From Streptomyces sp. NBC_00376 (GTDB lineage: Bacteria > Actinomycetota > Actinomycetes > Streptomycetales > Streptomycetaceae), in contig NZ_CP107960.1 in assembly GCF_036077095.1 (NCBI RefSeq), positions 8,875,049 through 8,939,048 of the forward strand: a stretch of DNA of 64,000 bases, read 5' to 3'. Shown here one piece after another: positions 43,418 through 51,918 of the stretch. Both the position numbers and the translations under genes were made by a program. The notes below the pieces were generated by a model. The model had not been told where the DNA came from. It searched no databases and saw only the letters and a program-made list of their open reading frames with translations. Each line of letters begins with the position of its first letter. Within the stretch, counting starts at the first letter, position 1.

Positions 43418-43903
43418 ATGCTGGAGAAGGCGGGTGCTGAGGTTGTGGCCGAGCGTGAGCGCATCGCGGCCCGGGTGCGGGACGAACTGGTGGCCGCCGG
43501 CTTGCCGGTCGTGGCATCAGGGCTGAATCGGGTGCTGTCACAAGGCGTTGAGGTGACCGTCGACCCGTTCGACGACGACGCCGGCGGGGTTTCCGTGGCC
43601 TGGAGTTCCAGCCCACGGCTGCAGAGCTGTGTGATGCGTGCAGCCAGACACAACCTCCTGGACGATCCGGCGCTCGCCCATCAACAGGTCGTGCTGGAGG
43701 CGATGCTTGCGGCGATCACCGCGATTCTGGTGTCGGCCGGGTTCACGGTGCGCGACAGCCTCAACGACTACGCGCCCTTCACGTTGGAGGTGCTGGCCGG
43801 GCCCGGTGGCCCCCCGTCGTGGGGATTGCGTGAGGAAGAGGTGGCTGTGGCGGGCCGGTCGGCCGGTGCCGGCGGGGCATCAGCCGATGGATCCGAATCC
43901 TGA
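43418..43903 (+). CDS. Hypothetical protein
   Basis: 161 residues: 'AEVVAERERIAARVRDELVAAGLPVV', 'GVEVTVDPFDDDAGGVSVAWSS', 'QVVLEAMLAAITAILVSAGFTVRD'. It is soluble with regular alpha/beta alternation and normal codon use, but no known family. The end overlaps a second small frame (ATG at 43887) that is cut by IS6 copy 5, so it was probably the first gene of an operon. Confidence 0.6.
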   Translation: MLEKAGAEVVAERERIAARVRDELVAAGLPVVASGLNRVLSQGVEVTVDPFDDDAGGVSVAWSSSPRLQSCVMRAARHNLLDDPALAHQQVVLEAMLAAITAILVSAGFTVRDSLNDYAPFTLEVLAGPGGPPSWGLREEEVAVAGRSAGAGGASADGSES

Positions 43904-43999
43904 CCAGGCCGAGGTGCCCGGTTGCAGGCTGTGCTGTTCTCCGGGCCTGGTCGGTTCCGGCGTCGTCGTGCTCGACCTGGTGGGCCAGGGGACCGCTGG
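43887..43999 (+). pseudogene. Gene start truncated by IS6 copy 5
   Basis: ATG overlapping the end of the preceding gene opens MDPNPDQAEVPGCRLCCSPG then 'LVGSGVVVLDLVGQGTAG', and runs straight into the IS6 repeat at 44000. C-R-L-C-C could be part of a metal site. Only 38 codons remain. Confidence 0.4.
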
Positions 44000-44305
44000 G
44001 GCGCTGTCACGTTGGCTGACAGGGTGGGAGGATCCTCGGGCTGATCACGGTGGAGGGGGTCGTCCGTGGAGGGCATGTCGCCGTCGTACAAGGGGCACCG
44101 GTATCCGGTCGAGGTGATCTCGCACTGCGTGTGGCTGTACTTCCGGTTCCCGCTCAGTTTCCGTGAGGTCGAGGAGCTGATGCTGGAACGCGGCGTGATC
44201 GTCTCGTACGAGACGGTCCGCCGCTGGTGCCTGAAGTTCGGTCAGCAGTACGCCAACGGACTGCGCCGCCGGCGGCCCCAGCCCGGCGACAAGTGGCTCT
44301 ACCTT

Positions 44306-44491
44306 CTTGAACGGGTTGGTCCTCCCGTTCGTAGGGTGAGGACACCCAGGGGAGCTGGGTGTGGCTGACAAGTGGCTGCCGTTCGTGGCTTCAGGTGCTT
44401 GGCCGCCTGGCTCCCCACGACGACTCGGCCGCCGATTGGGAAGTGCGAACAAGTCGCTGTGTAGAGCAATGCCGGCGAGGTCGTCCGTGGT
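44306..44491 (+). ncRNA. Predicted bridge RNA of IS110 element B, copy 3
   Basis: Same sequence as copy 2 shifted by 13246: left-target guide 44366-44376, right-target guide 44392-44398, left-donor guide 44435-44443, right-donor guide 44461-44467. The right-target guide CAGGTGC faces GCATCTG (45735-45741), giving one G-T wobble. Confidence 0.77.
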
Positions 44492-44522
44492 ACGCAAGGC
44501 ATGTACGACCGAATGGAGCACG

Positions 44523-45719
44523 ATGAGCCGGATATGGGCGGGAACCGACTGCGGCAAGACCCACCACCACTGCCTGGTCCTGGACAGCGAGGGCGACACG
44601 CTGCTGTCGCGTCGGGTGGCCAACGACGAGCCGGAACTGCTGAAGCTGATCGGTGACGTCCTGGACCTCGCCGACGGCGGCAAGACGACCTGGGCGCTTG
44701 ACATGACCGGCGGCGAGCCCGGCCTGCTGATCGCCCTTCTGGTCAACCATGGCCAGGAGCTCGTCTACATCCCCGGTATCGCGGTCAACCGGGCCACCGA
44801 CAGCTACCGCGGCCAGGGCAAGACGGACGCCCGTGACGCCCGCGTGATCGCCGACCAGGCCCGGATGCGCCGCGACCTCCAGCCGATCCGCCCCGGCGAC
44901 GAAGCCACGCTCGAGCTGCGGCTGCTGACCGACCACCGCGTCGATCTGGTCGCCGACCGCACCCGCACCACCAACCGGCTCAAGGCCCTGCTGAACAGCA
45001 TGTTTCCGGCCCTGGAACGGGCCCTCGACCTGGGTAACGTCGGCCCGCTGGTGCTGCTAACCGGTTACCAGACACCGGCAGCGATCCGCCGCGCGGGCAG
45101 TCGGCGGCTGACCGCCTGGCTGCGCAACCGCAAGGTCTGCAACGCTGCTGCCCTCGCCGAGAAGGTGGTTGAGGCCGCCGAGCGCCAGCACACCGCCGTC
45201 GTGGGTGAGAAGGCCATCGCGAAGATGGTGCACACCCTCGCCAAGGAGGTGATGGTCCTCAACGAGAAGATCACCGAGACCGACAAACTCATCGAGGGCC
45301 GGTTTCGCGAACACGAACTGGCCGACGTGATCCAGTCCATGCCCGGCATCGGCACGATCCTCGGTGCCGAGTTCCTCGTCGCCGTCGGCGGCAGCCTGGA
45401 CGCCTTCCCCACGGCCGACCGGCTCGCGGCCTTCGCCGGCGTGGTCCCCGCCCCACGCGACTCCGGCCAGGTCAGCGGTAACGACCACCGACCGACGAGA
45501 TACCACCGTCGCCTGCAGCGCGTCTTCTACATCTCCGCGCTGGTCAGCGTCCAACGAGACCCCAACTCACGGAAGTTTTACGACCGCAAGCGCGCCGAGG
45601 GGAAACGGCACGTCCAGGCCGTCCTCGCGCTCGCACGCCGTCGCGTCAACGTCCTGTGGGCTCTGATCCGTGACCGACGGTGCTACCAGGTCATACCCTC
45701 AGTGACGACGGCGGCTTGA
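44523..45719 (+). CDS. IS110-family transposase, element B copy 3
   Basis: 398 residues, identical in protein sequence to the two other copies. The intact frame and identity mean this insertion is recent, although the host IS6 copy is of an older diverged type. Confidence 0.93.
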   Translation: MSRIWAGTDCGKTHHHCLVLDSEGDTLLSRRVANDEPELLKLIGDVLDLADGGKTTWALDMTGGEPGLLIALLVNHGQELVYIPGIAVNRATDSYRGQGKTDARDARVIADQARMRRDLQPIRPGDEATLELRLLTDHRVDLVADRTRTTNRLKALLNSMFPALERALDLGNVGPLVLLTGYQTPAAIRRAGSRRLTAWLRNRKVCNAAALAEKVVEAAERQHTAVVGEKAIAKMVHTLAKEVMVLNEKITETDKLIEGRFREHELADVIQSMPGIGTILGAEFLVAVGGSLDAFPTADRLAAFAGVVPAPRDSGQVSGNDHRPTRYHRRLQRVFYISALVSVQRDPNSRKFYDRKRAEGKRHVQAVLALARRRVNVLWALIRDRRCYQVIPSVTTAA

Positions 45720-46301
45720 CATCGGCATTGGGAAGCATCTGGACGAGGTCTTCATCAAGATCAACGGTGAGCAGAAGTACCTGTGGCGGGCTGTCGACCA
45801 GGACGGCAACGTGCTGGACATCCTGGTGCAGAGCCGCCGGGACATGGCTGCGGCCAGGCGCTTCTTCCGCACGCTGCTGACCAAGACGGGCGGGGTGCCG
45901 CGGGTGATCGTCACGGACAAGCTCCGCTCCTACGGCGCGGCCCACCGCGAGGTCATGCCCTCCGTCGAGCACCGTTCCCACAAGGGCCTGAACAACCGGG
46001 CCGAGAACAGTCATCAGCCCACCCGGCAACGCGAACGGGCGATGAAAGGCTTCCGCAGCGTGGGCGCCGCGCAGCGTTTCCTGTCCGCGTTCAGCGGCAT
46101 CTCACCCCACTTCCGGCCCCGCCGCCACCTGATGACCGGCACCCAACACCCCGCCGAAATGACCGTCCGCTTCACCATCTGGGAGCAGATCACCGGCGTC
46201 ACCGGCCGGCCTGCCGCCGCCTGAGCCCAGGGCCGGCACCCGGCCCCACCACACCTCGACACACCGTCAGACACCCGCACACCCAACAACGTGACAACGC
46301 C

Positions 46302-46568
46302 CCCCATGACGAACGGCGCCAGGTAACAGCGGTGGGGCGTTGGCCGCCCGGCACCGGGACCGGGAACGGTCGTTGTACTCCGTGGCGCCCGGCTGGCCGG
46401 TACGGGCCGGCCGGGGAGGACGCCAGAACTGGTAGGCCAAAAGGGACCATGAGATGATCTTGAAGCTCTGAAAACCCGGCCGGATCTGCCACTCCGCCTC
46501 CGCCATGTCGGAGCAGTAACACCACCAGATGGCTTCTGAACGGGTCGGTCTCAGGGTGGGCTGGGTTG
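46302..46568. other. Stretch without a supported gene
   Basis: A short minus-strand frame (MAEAEWQIRPGFQSFKIISW, start about 46506) might be the head of a truncated gene cut by IS6 copy 5, but it soon becomes arginine-rich. Nothing else reads as coding. Confidence 0.4.
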
Positions 46569-47678
46569 TCAGCCCGTCTGGGCCGCTCGGGCGCGGTCGG
46601 AGAGGAGTCGGGTGAGGCTTTCGAGGTCTGCGCTGCTGTAGCTGCGGCTCTCGTTGTCGTTGCCGACGACGCTGGTGAGGACCGTTCCGGTGCGGACCAC
46701 GGTGCTGCGGGTGGTGTGGGTGACGTAGGCGTCTCCCTGGCTCGTCGAGATCGAGAATGCTGCGACCTGGTCCCCGATCTGCGCCATGGTCAGTGAACTC
46801 GCTCCTTCTTTCCGCGCCTTGGAGGTCATCGCGTCGAAGGCCGTCTGTGCCGTGTCCTCGTCCGGGTAGGAGCGAACCAGGAACTGGGTCTCCATGCTGT
46901 AGCGCCCCAGATACTCGGCCTCGCCTTCGAAGGTGGAGCCGTCATCCTGCGAGGAGACGTCTGCGGTGGGTGCTGAGCTCTCGGTCCAGCCCGACGGCAG
47001 GCTTTTCGCGTCCGGCAGTACGTTGCGGACGGCCTCTTCATCGGCGAGTGGCATCGCACGGTCCGCATTGCCGATGCCTGCTGTGTCGTTGCCCGTTTCG
47101 TTGCTGTCGGTCCCGGTCTTCTGTTGGCCCTGCCCCGGCTCCGACCCGCCTCTGGCCTGGGAGCCTGGAGAGTCACCGTCCAGGGCTTGGATACTGCCGT
47201 AGACCAAGAGCGCCACCAAGGTCGCCAGCGCGACGCAGATCGCACCGAAGGTGGTGCGTCCCGCAGGAGTGTTGTTGAAGGTCACCGGCCCGAGCGAAAT
47301 GGTGTTGCCGCGCACCCGCGACCCACCGTCGATCACCACACTGTTCTTGATGGTCTGCATGGGCGGCTCCTCGGGCGGCGGCCCGGCAAGGACCGGAGCA
47401 AGGGCCGCAGTCAACGCGTCGGCAAAGTCCTGGTCGGCCGTGACCCCGGCGTTGAGCTCGTTGTGCAGCCCTGCGACGGCAGCCGGGTCATCAGGCTGCG
47501 CGTCCACAGCTGCCAAGGCCGCCTGTCCCGATGGCGTACCGCTGAGCCGCTGCCGTACGAGGTCGGAGACGGCCTGCCCGACTCCGGTGGCCGCCGCGGT
47601 GGCTGCGCCCCCGGCAAACTCTGTTAATACTCGCACGGTCTGTGACACGAGCTCCGTTGGATCCATCGTTTCCCCCAT
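46569..47678 (-). CDS. Membrane-anchored hypothetical protein with extracytoplasmic C-terminal domain
   Basis: About 369 residues (365 if the second ATG, MDPTELVSQ, is used). The N-terminal about 110 residues are alpha-helical and cytoplasmic ('AVSDLVRQRLSGTPSGQAALAAVDAQP'). A beta-like 'NSVVIDGGSRVRGNTISLGPVTF' stretch comes before one transmembrane helix (FGAICVALATLVALLVYGSI, about residues 145-165). A Gly/Ser/Thr linker follows, then an outer domain with 'NVLPDAKSLPSGWTESS' and 'YPDEDTAQTAFDAMTSKARK', resembling the sensor domains of mycobacterial PknH-like proteins. It could sense or bind a ligand outside the cell. No operon partner. Confidence 0.75.
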   Translation of the reverse strand: MGETMDPTELVSQTVRVLTEFAGGAATAAATGVGQAVSDLVRQRLSGTPSGQAALAAVDAQPDDPAAVAGLHNELNAGVTADQDFADALTAALAPVLAGPPPEEPPMQTIKNSVVIDGGSRVRGNTISLGPVTFNNTPAGRTTFGAICVALATLVALLVYGSIQALDGDSPGSQARGGSEPGQGQQKTGTDSNETGNDTAGIGNADRAMPLADEEAVRNVLPDAKSLPSGWTESSAPTADVSSQDDGSTFEGEAEYLGRYSMETQFLVRSYPDEDTAQTAFDAMTSKARKEGASSLTMAQIGDQVAAFSISTSQGDAYVTHTTRSTVVRTGTVLTSVVGNDNESRSYSSADLESLTRLLSDRARAAQTG

Positions 47679-47770
47679 GAGTCAGCTGTGTACATGCTAA
47701 GACCGGAGGTGGCCTCCTGTAAGTCAACTTACTGAGAAGCAAGGCGAGTTAGCTGAATCGAGCCCCTGGA

Positions 47771-48286
47771 ATGCGTTGCCCCAGATCCTCACGGACACCG
47801 AGCGAGCACAGATTCCACGTCTACCGGCTCGCCAACGACTACGACCCGGCCAGCTACCCCGCCGCCCTGCGCAAGCCGGTCCCGCCGGTGCGCTGGCGAG
47901 GGCCGGTCACCGAGATGACCGACCTGGTCCTCTCCCGCATCGATGCCGAACGTGATCACAGGCGGCACGCTGTCGTGGCACAGGTGATCGCGGACTTGAA
48001 GAACGGCCCGTTCGCCCACGCCCCCTCCGGGCACTTCCAGGCGAACGCCGCCTGGTTCGCGCTGGCCGCTCTCGCGCACAATCTGACCCGCGCCGCCGGC
48101 GCCCTGGCGTCCGCCTTCCACGCCAAGGCCAGCACCGCAACGATCCGCGACCACCTGATCAACGTGCCGGCCCGCCTGGCCCGTTCGGCCCGGCGCCTCA
48201 TCCTCCACCTGCCCGAACACTGGCCCTGGGCCAACGACTTCAACCACCTCTTCGACCTGGTGCACGCGCCACCACCCACCACCTGA
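47771..48286 (+). pseudogene. IS1380-family transposase, C-terminal fragment
   Basis: 'HVYRLANDYDPASYPAALRK' is degraded, then 'GHFQANAAWFALAALAHNLTRAAGALAS' and 'INVPARLARSARRLILHLPEHWPW...FNHLFDLV' are the last third of IS1380-type transposases (the N-A-A-W-x-A-L-A-A-L-A-H-N-L helix). The first two catalytic Asp residues are absent. The noncoding bases to about 48410 may be its right end. Confidence 0.82.
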
Positions 48287-48427
48287 GAAGCCCTGGCCAC
48301 CCCGCCCGCAAGGGCCCGAGACCGCCGAACACGTGGAAGAGCTGGACAGACCAGCGGGTACTCCCTGCCCGAACGGCCAGATCATCTCGCCGACCGCCAG
48401 GACAACCCCGAAACGATCACTCCGAAA

Positions 48428-48901
48428 TCAAGCCGGTGGATCCAGGTTCAGTCCGCCCGCACGCGACATCCTGTAGAAAGTCTTGTCCATGTATTTCCGG
48501 AGCTCTTCCGGTTTCTTCTTCAGCTCCTTGTGCTCCTCCTTCTCTTTCAGCGCATCTTCTTCCAGTTCCTTCAGTTCCTGGATCTTCTTCTTTCCTACGG
48601 CTTTCTTCCAGAACCAGTTGTCCCCCTCTTCTGCCCAAGGGAAGGCGTAGCGAGGATTTCCCAGGATGGAGAACCCCTTCTCGTCGACCTTGAAGAGGGA
48701 GAAGTCTGCCTTGATCACGGTCAGTCCCGTGGCCACGCCGGCCAATGCGACCTTCATGAGGTCCGTTGTATGGTCCAGGGCTGCGACCTTCATCACCAGA
48801 GTGTTCGCTTCTTCCTTCCTGAAGTACAGGCGAGCGAAATCTGGGGTGTCCCAATCCCAGGCATGCGGTGAATCGGGTCCTGGCTTTCCGGTGCCGGCCA
48901 T
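48428..48901 (-). CDS. Hypothetical protein with Lys/Glu-rich coiled-coil tail
   Basis: 157 residues. N-terminal 'HAWDWDTPDFARLYFRKEEANTLVMKVAALDHTTDLMKVALAGVATGLTVIKADFSLF' is alpha/beta. The C-terminal 'KKIQELKELEEDALKEKEEHKELKKKPEELRKYM' is a charged coiled coil. Lys and Phe codons are much commoner than in neighbouring genes, giving visibly lower GC and suggesting foreign origin. It is divergent from the vWA-like gene with 59 bp between the starts I chose. Function unknown. Confidence 0.65.
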   Translation of the reverse strand: MAGTGKPGPDSPHAWDWDTPDFARLYFRKEEANTLVMKVAALDHTTDLMKVALAGVATGLTVIKADFSLFKVDEKGFSILGNPRYAFPWAEEGDNWFWKKAVGKKKIQELKELEEDALKEKEEHKELKKKPEELRKYMDKTFYRMSRAGGLNLDPPA

Positions 48902-48960
48902 GGCGGGCTCGCTTTCAGGTGCGGGACTTCATCGTGGCCCATTGCGCACGACGCCGTCAG

Positions 48961-49659
48961 ATGGAAGACTCGGAGCGAATTTCGGTCAGGCGATCAGGGG
49001 CGGGGTGCGTTGTGAACGTTGCGATCGGAATATCAGCCTTCGGTACGACGGCGGGGATTCCTGCTGTGGAGAAGGGGGCGGCATGTTTCGCTATTGAATT
49101 ATCCGAGCGATATTTTGGTGGGCCTAATGTGGGTGTATGGATGTTCACCAATAGGCCGGTGGGTATACCTGTCCCAGAGGCTGGGAAGGCAGGAAATTGG
49201 GCGAATGAATGGCTGACCCTCGAAACATTCCATGAGTTGTCGAGAGGGGAGGAGAAGGACAACGGCCTCGCGCGATTGAGGGGAGACGGTCGGCTCTTCT
49301 CCGGTACGGATGATCTGGCGCCCGTACTGAACAGGATCGCCAAGTCTTCCAGCGGGCTCAGCGGCCACACACTGGCCATGGTGATTCTGACCGGCCCGCC
49401 GCACGATGGCGCTGACTTCATACGAACGGTACGGAGGGCCGCCAGGTATCCAGTCTTTTGGGTCTTCATCGGAACCGGGCCGTCCGTCAAACCTCTGGTC
49501 CACCTCGGTGCTGTGGACACGCTCGGATCGGAGCCCGGTGACCCGGACAATTTCGTCATCGTGAAGACAAGGGACTGGTCCGCATTCACCAAGTGGCGCA
49601 CGGGCCGCCGCATTCGCCGTGCTGTGACGCGTTGGCAGAAGCGGACGCCCACGGGCTGA
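48961..49659 (+). CDS. vWA-like (TerF-type) protein
   Basis: About 232 residues. 'GGPNVGVWMFTNRPVGIPVPE', 'GLSGHTLAMVILTGPPHDGADFIRTVRRAARYPVFWVFIGTGPS' and 'LVHLGAVDTLGSEPGDPDNFVIVKTRDW' follow the strand-helix pattern of the vWA domain found in TerF/TerY-like tellurite-resistance-region proteins. The N-terminal MIDAS motif (D-x-S-x-S) is not visible, so metal binding may be lost or the N-terminus is divergent. The start is uncertain: I use the ATG at 48961; an earlier ATG (48868) would overlap the divergent gene. Confidence 0.55.
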   Translation: MEDSERISVRRSGAGCVVNVAIGISAFGTTAGIPAVEKGAACFAIELSERYFGGPNVGVWMFTNRPVGIPVPEAGKAGNWANEWLTLETFHELSRGEEKDNGLARLRGDGRLFSGTDDLAPVLNRIAKSSSGLSGHTLAMVILTGPPHDGADFIRTVRRAARYPVFWVFIGTGPSVKPLVHLGAVDTLGSEPGDPDNFVIVKTRDWSAFTKWRTGRRIRRAVTRWQKRTPTG

Positions 49660-49715
49660 GCGCGGGCGGTGCCGGACTGGGTTCCGCCCGCAACGGAGAC
49701 GGGGGCGTCGGGCGG

Positions 49716-50075
49716 TCAGGAGAAGAAGGCGCTGAGTTCTGCCGGTGTGGGCATGCCGTTCTCCGTGACGATGGTGTCTTGCGGGGCGGTGGAATCGGCG
49801 TCCGAGGTGGTGCCGGGCCGGGGGGTCGGTTCCGGATAGTCGAGGGCTTCGGAGTCCTCGTCGCGGTTGACGGTGGCGAACATCCAGTTCGCCACCGTGA
49901 GGTGGTCGACGGCGTTTGCCAGGAGGTGGTCGGTCACCGACCATTCGGCGGCCTCGCCGTGGGTCCCGCGGACGAGGGCGCTGTCGCGTGGCAGGTGCTG
50001 GACGAGCACCGCGAGTCGGCGGGAGGAGAGCCGGCCGCGGTGCCAGTCGAGCAGGTCGACGCCATAGTGGCGGAG
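49716..50075 (-). pseudogene. Phage tail-assembly-chaperone-like fragment
   Basis: The minus-strand frame reads EALRHYGVDLLDWHRGRLSS, 'RRLAVLVQHLPRDSALVRGTHGEAAEWSVTDHLLANAVDHLTVANWMFATVN' and a Pro/Thr-rich tail '...TPAELSAFFS'. Proteins with this text sit between major tail and tape-measure genes of actinophages. No start codon precedes it in frame (a TGA lies just upstream), so it is 5'-truncated. The only internal starts would give 97 residues. Confidence 0.55.
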
Positions 50076-50184
50076 TGCTTCCGCGCCTCATATCTTGCCT
50101 CTCTGCGGGATATTTTCGAAATGTAATTCGATCACCCTAATGGCCGCTGGCCAACATAGCAGCACCCGGGGAAAGGTCAATGTC

Positions 50185-50325
50185 ATGTTGACGCACGACC
50201 GTTCCCCGGGTACCTCACGCCAGCCCACCCAAGAGGAGTGCTGGGCTAACTTCTGGCGCATCGTCGGCGAGGAGGCTTACCGCATCTGGCTCGCCAAGCA
50301 GCCCACCGAAGACCGAGCCGACTAG
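50185..50325 (+). CDS. Small hypothetical protein
   Basis: 46 residues from ATG 50185: 'RQPTQEECWANFWRIVGEEAYRIWLAKQPTEDRAD'. GGGGAAAGG lies 10-18 bases upstream, and a strong terminator hairpin follows at 50344. Small Trp-rich proteins of this kind are common and uncharacterised in Streptomyces. Confidence 0.5.
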   Translation: MLTHDRSPGTSRQPTQEECWANFWRIVGEEAYRIWLAKQPTEDRAD

Positions 50326-50343
50326 CCTCGATCTTTCTTGATG

Positions 50344-50371
50344 GGCCGTCGACGAAGTCGGCGGCCTGTTT
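50344..50371 (+). terminator. Hairpin terminator
   Basis: GGCCGTCGAC, loop GAA, GTCGGCGGCC (50344-50366), followed by TGTTT. A 10-bp stem with one G-T pair and a short T-rich tail, 18 bases after the small gene's stop. Confidence 0.65.
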
Positions 50372-50502
50372 CGTTGGGTGTCGGCGTACAAGTGAACGTG
50401 CACCACCACGTACGGATGAGAGTGCACCATTCTTGATGCGTTGAAAGGCCGTGGCCGGGAGCCTGCTGTCGTCGGTTGAGGATCGGCGGAGGGCGGCTTG
50501 CA

Positions 50503-51918
50503 GTGGTGTTAGATCCGCATCGGTGGCTGGAGCTGAGGCGGTTTCGCGGGCTGTACGAGTCCGGTGCGATGAGCCTGCGGGAGATCGCGAAGGAGACCGG
50601 GCTGAACCGTCGCACGGTCGCCAAGTACCTGTCGGGTGAGGTGCCGGTTGCGCCGCCGAAGAGGGCGGCGAACGGTCAGCCGCGTCAGCGGGTGGTGGAC
50701 GAGGTCGCGCCGCTGATCGATGCGATGCTGCGGGCGGAGATCCTGCTCAAGGGGGCGGTGATCCACGAGCGGCTGGTGGCGGAGTACGGGTTCACCGGCA
50801 ACTACCAGCGCGTGAAGATGTACTTGCAGGAGGCCAGGCCGCGGGTCGCGGAGGAACTGGGCATCAGCCCGCGTGAGCTGGCCGGGCTGCACCGCCGGTT
50901 CGAGGTGGTGCCCGGAGCTCAGGCCCAGGTGGACTGAGGTGACGAGGGCAAGATCCTCGCCCATGTCGGGACCCCGAAGGTCTACTCGTTCCACATGACG
51001 CTGTCCTACTCGCGGGACCCGTTCTGCTGCTTCACCACCAGCCAGGACCTGGCCACGTTCTTCGACTGCCACCGTCAGGCGTTTGCCCACTTCGGCGGTG
51101 TCCCGATGTCGATCGTCTACGACCGGACCAAGACCGTGGTCCGTCGGCATGTCGCCCCTGGTGAGGCCGTTCCTCTGCATCCGGAGGCGGTCGCATTCGC
51201 CGGTCACTACGACTTCGATCCCGATGTCCTGGCCGCATACAGGCCCACTGGAAAGGGCCGGGTCGAGCGCCAGGTCCTGATCGTCCGCGACCACGTCCTG
51301 GCCGGACGCGCCTTCTCCTCCACCGAGGAACTGGACTCCGCGTTCACTGCCTGGGTTCCGCTGCGGCGGGCCAAGGTCCACGGCACCCACGGCGAGGTCA
51401 TCGGTCTGCGAGCGGTCCGTGATCACATGGCTCTCCGCCCACTGCCGGCTACTCCATATGTGGTCGCCCAGCGGCATCTCCGCTACGTCGGCAAGGACTG
51501 CCTCGTCGCTTTCGAAGCGAACCTCTACTCGGTGCCAGCTCTACGGATCCGCCCGTGGCAGCTGGTCGAGGTCAGGGCCACGAAGTCCCAGGTCACCCTC
51601 CATGCCACCACACCCGACCGCCAGGGAGAGACCCTGCTGGCCACCCACCCGCGGGCAGTTGGCCGCGGTGCCAGGGTCGTGGACGAGCGGCACTGGGATG
51701 GTCTGCCCACCGGAGCCGGCCGCCGCGTCACGGCGGGCGGAGACTTGCCCGCACCCCGCCAGCAGAACCGCGGGTCGGAGGCGGGATCGCTGTTGGCCTT
51801 GCTGAACCGGGCGGCGGCCACCCAGGTCGAGGTCGGCCGACGGCCGTTGTCGGTCTATGACGAGCTGACCGGCACCCGCCCCTTCACCACCCACCCAAGC
51901 ACGAAGGAATCGTCTTGA
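50503..51918 (+). pseudogene. IS21 transposase IstA with an in-frame TGA
   Basis: The HTH 'MSLREIAKETGLNRRTVAKYLSG' is followed by 'FTGNYQRVKMYLQEARP'. The catalytic core then reads 'AQAQVD' TGA 'GDEGKILAH', where IstA proteins have Q-V-D-W-G. The stop at 50935-50937 replaces the Trp right after the first catalytic Asp. The same frame continues with 'RQAFAHFGGVPMSIVYDRTKTVV' (second Asp) to 51918. One base change (TGG to TGA) accounts for it. I use GTG at 50503, preceded by GGAGGG, as start. IstB overlaps the end. Confidence 0.88.

Larger units (their letters stand above)
44296..45734 (+). mobile_element. IS110-family element B, copy 3 (1439 bp)
   Basis: GC at 44296-44297 and 45735-45736. 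The left junction is GACAAGTG-GC-TCTACCTTC; the right junction is ATTGGGAA-GC-ATCTGGACG. The target therefore differs by one base (T for C) from the other two sites. That base would pair with a G in the guide as a wobble pair. Confidence 0.93.
44066..46224 (+). pseudogene. IS6-family transposase variant split by IS110-B (copy 5)
   Basis: The 5' part is 'MEGMSPSYKGHRYPVEVISH' through 'RRRPQPGDKW'; the 3' part from 45735 is 'HLDEVFIKINGEQKYLWRAVDQDG', 'VIVTDKLRSYGAAHREVMPSVEHRSHKG', 'NRAENSHQPTRQRERAMKGF', ending 'GVTGRPAAA'. The DDE residues are intact but separated from the DNA-binding head by 1439 bp. Confidence 0.92.
44000..46301 (+). mobile_element. IS6-family element, copy 5 (variant), interrupted by IS110-B
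   Basis: Ends GGCGCTGTCACGTTG (44000-44014) and CAACGTGACAACGCC (46287-46301). 863 bp without insert. Clearly diverged from copies 1-3 and from copy 4, yet interrupted by IS110-B at the identical codon boundary. Confidence 0.9.

Noticed and set aside
42792..43616. A 274-residue minus-strand frame covering the IstB remnant.
   Set aside because: The IstB motifs are in the neighbouring frame 42932-43366; the longer frame is Arg/Pro-rich.
50935..50937. TGA read as tryptophan (recoding).
   Set aside because: All other genes use TGA as stop; a point mutation is simpler.
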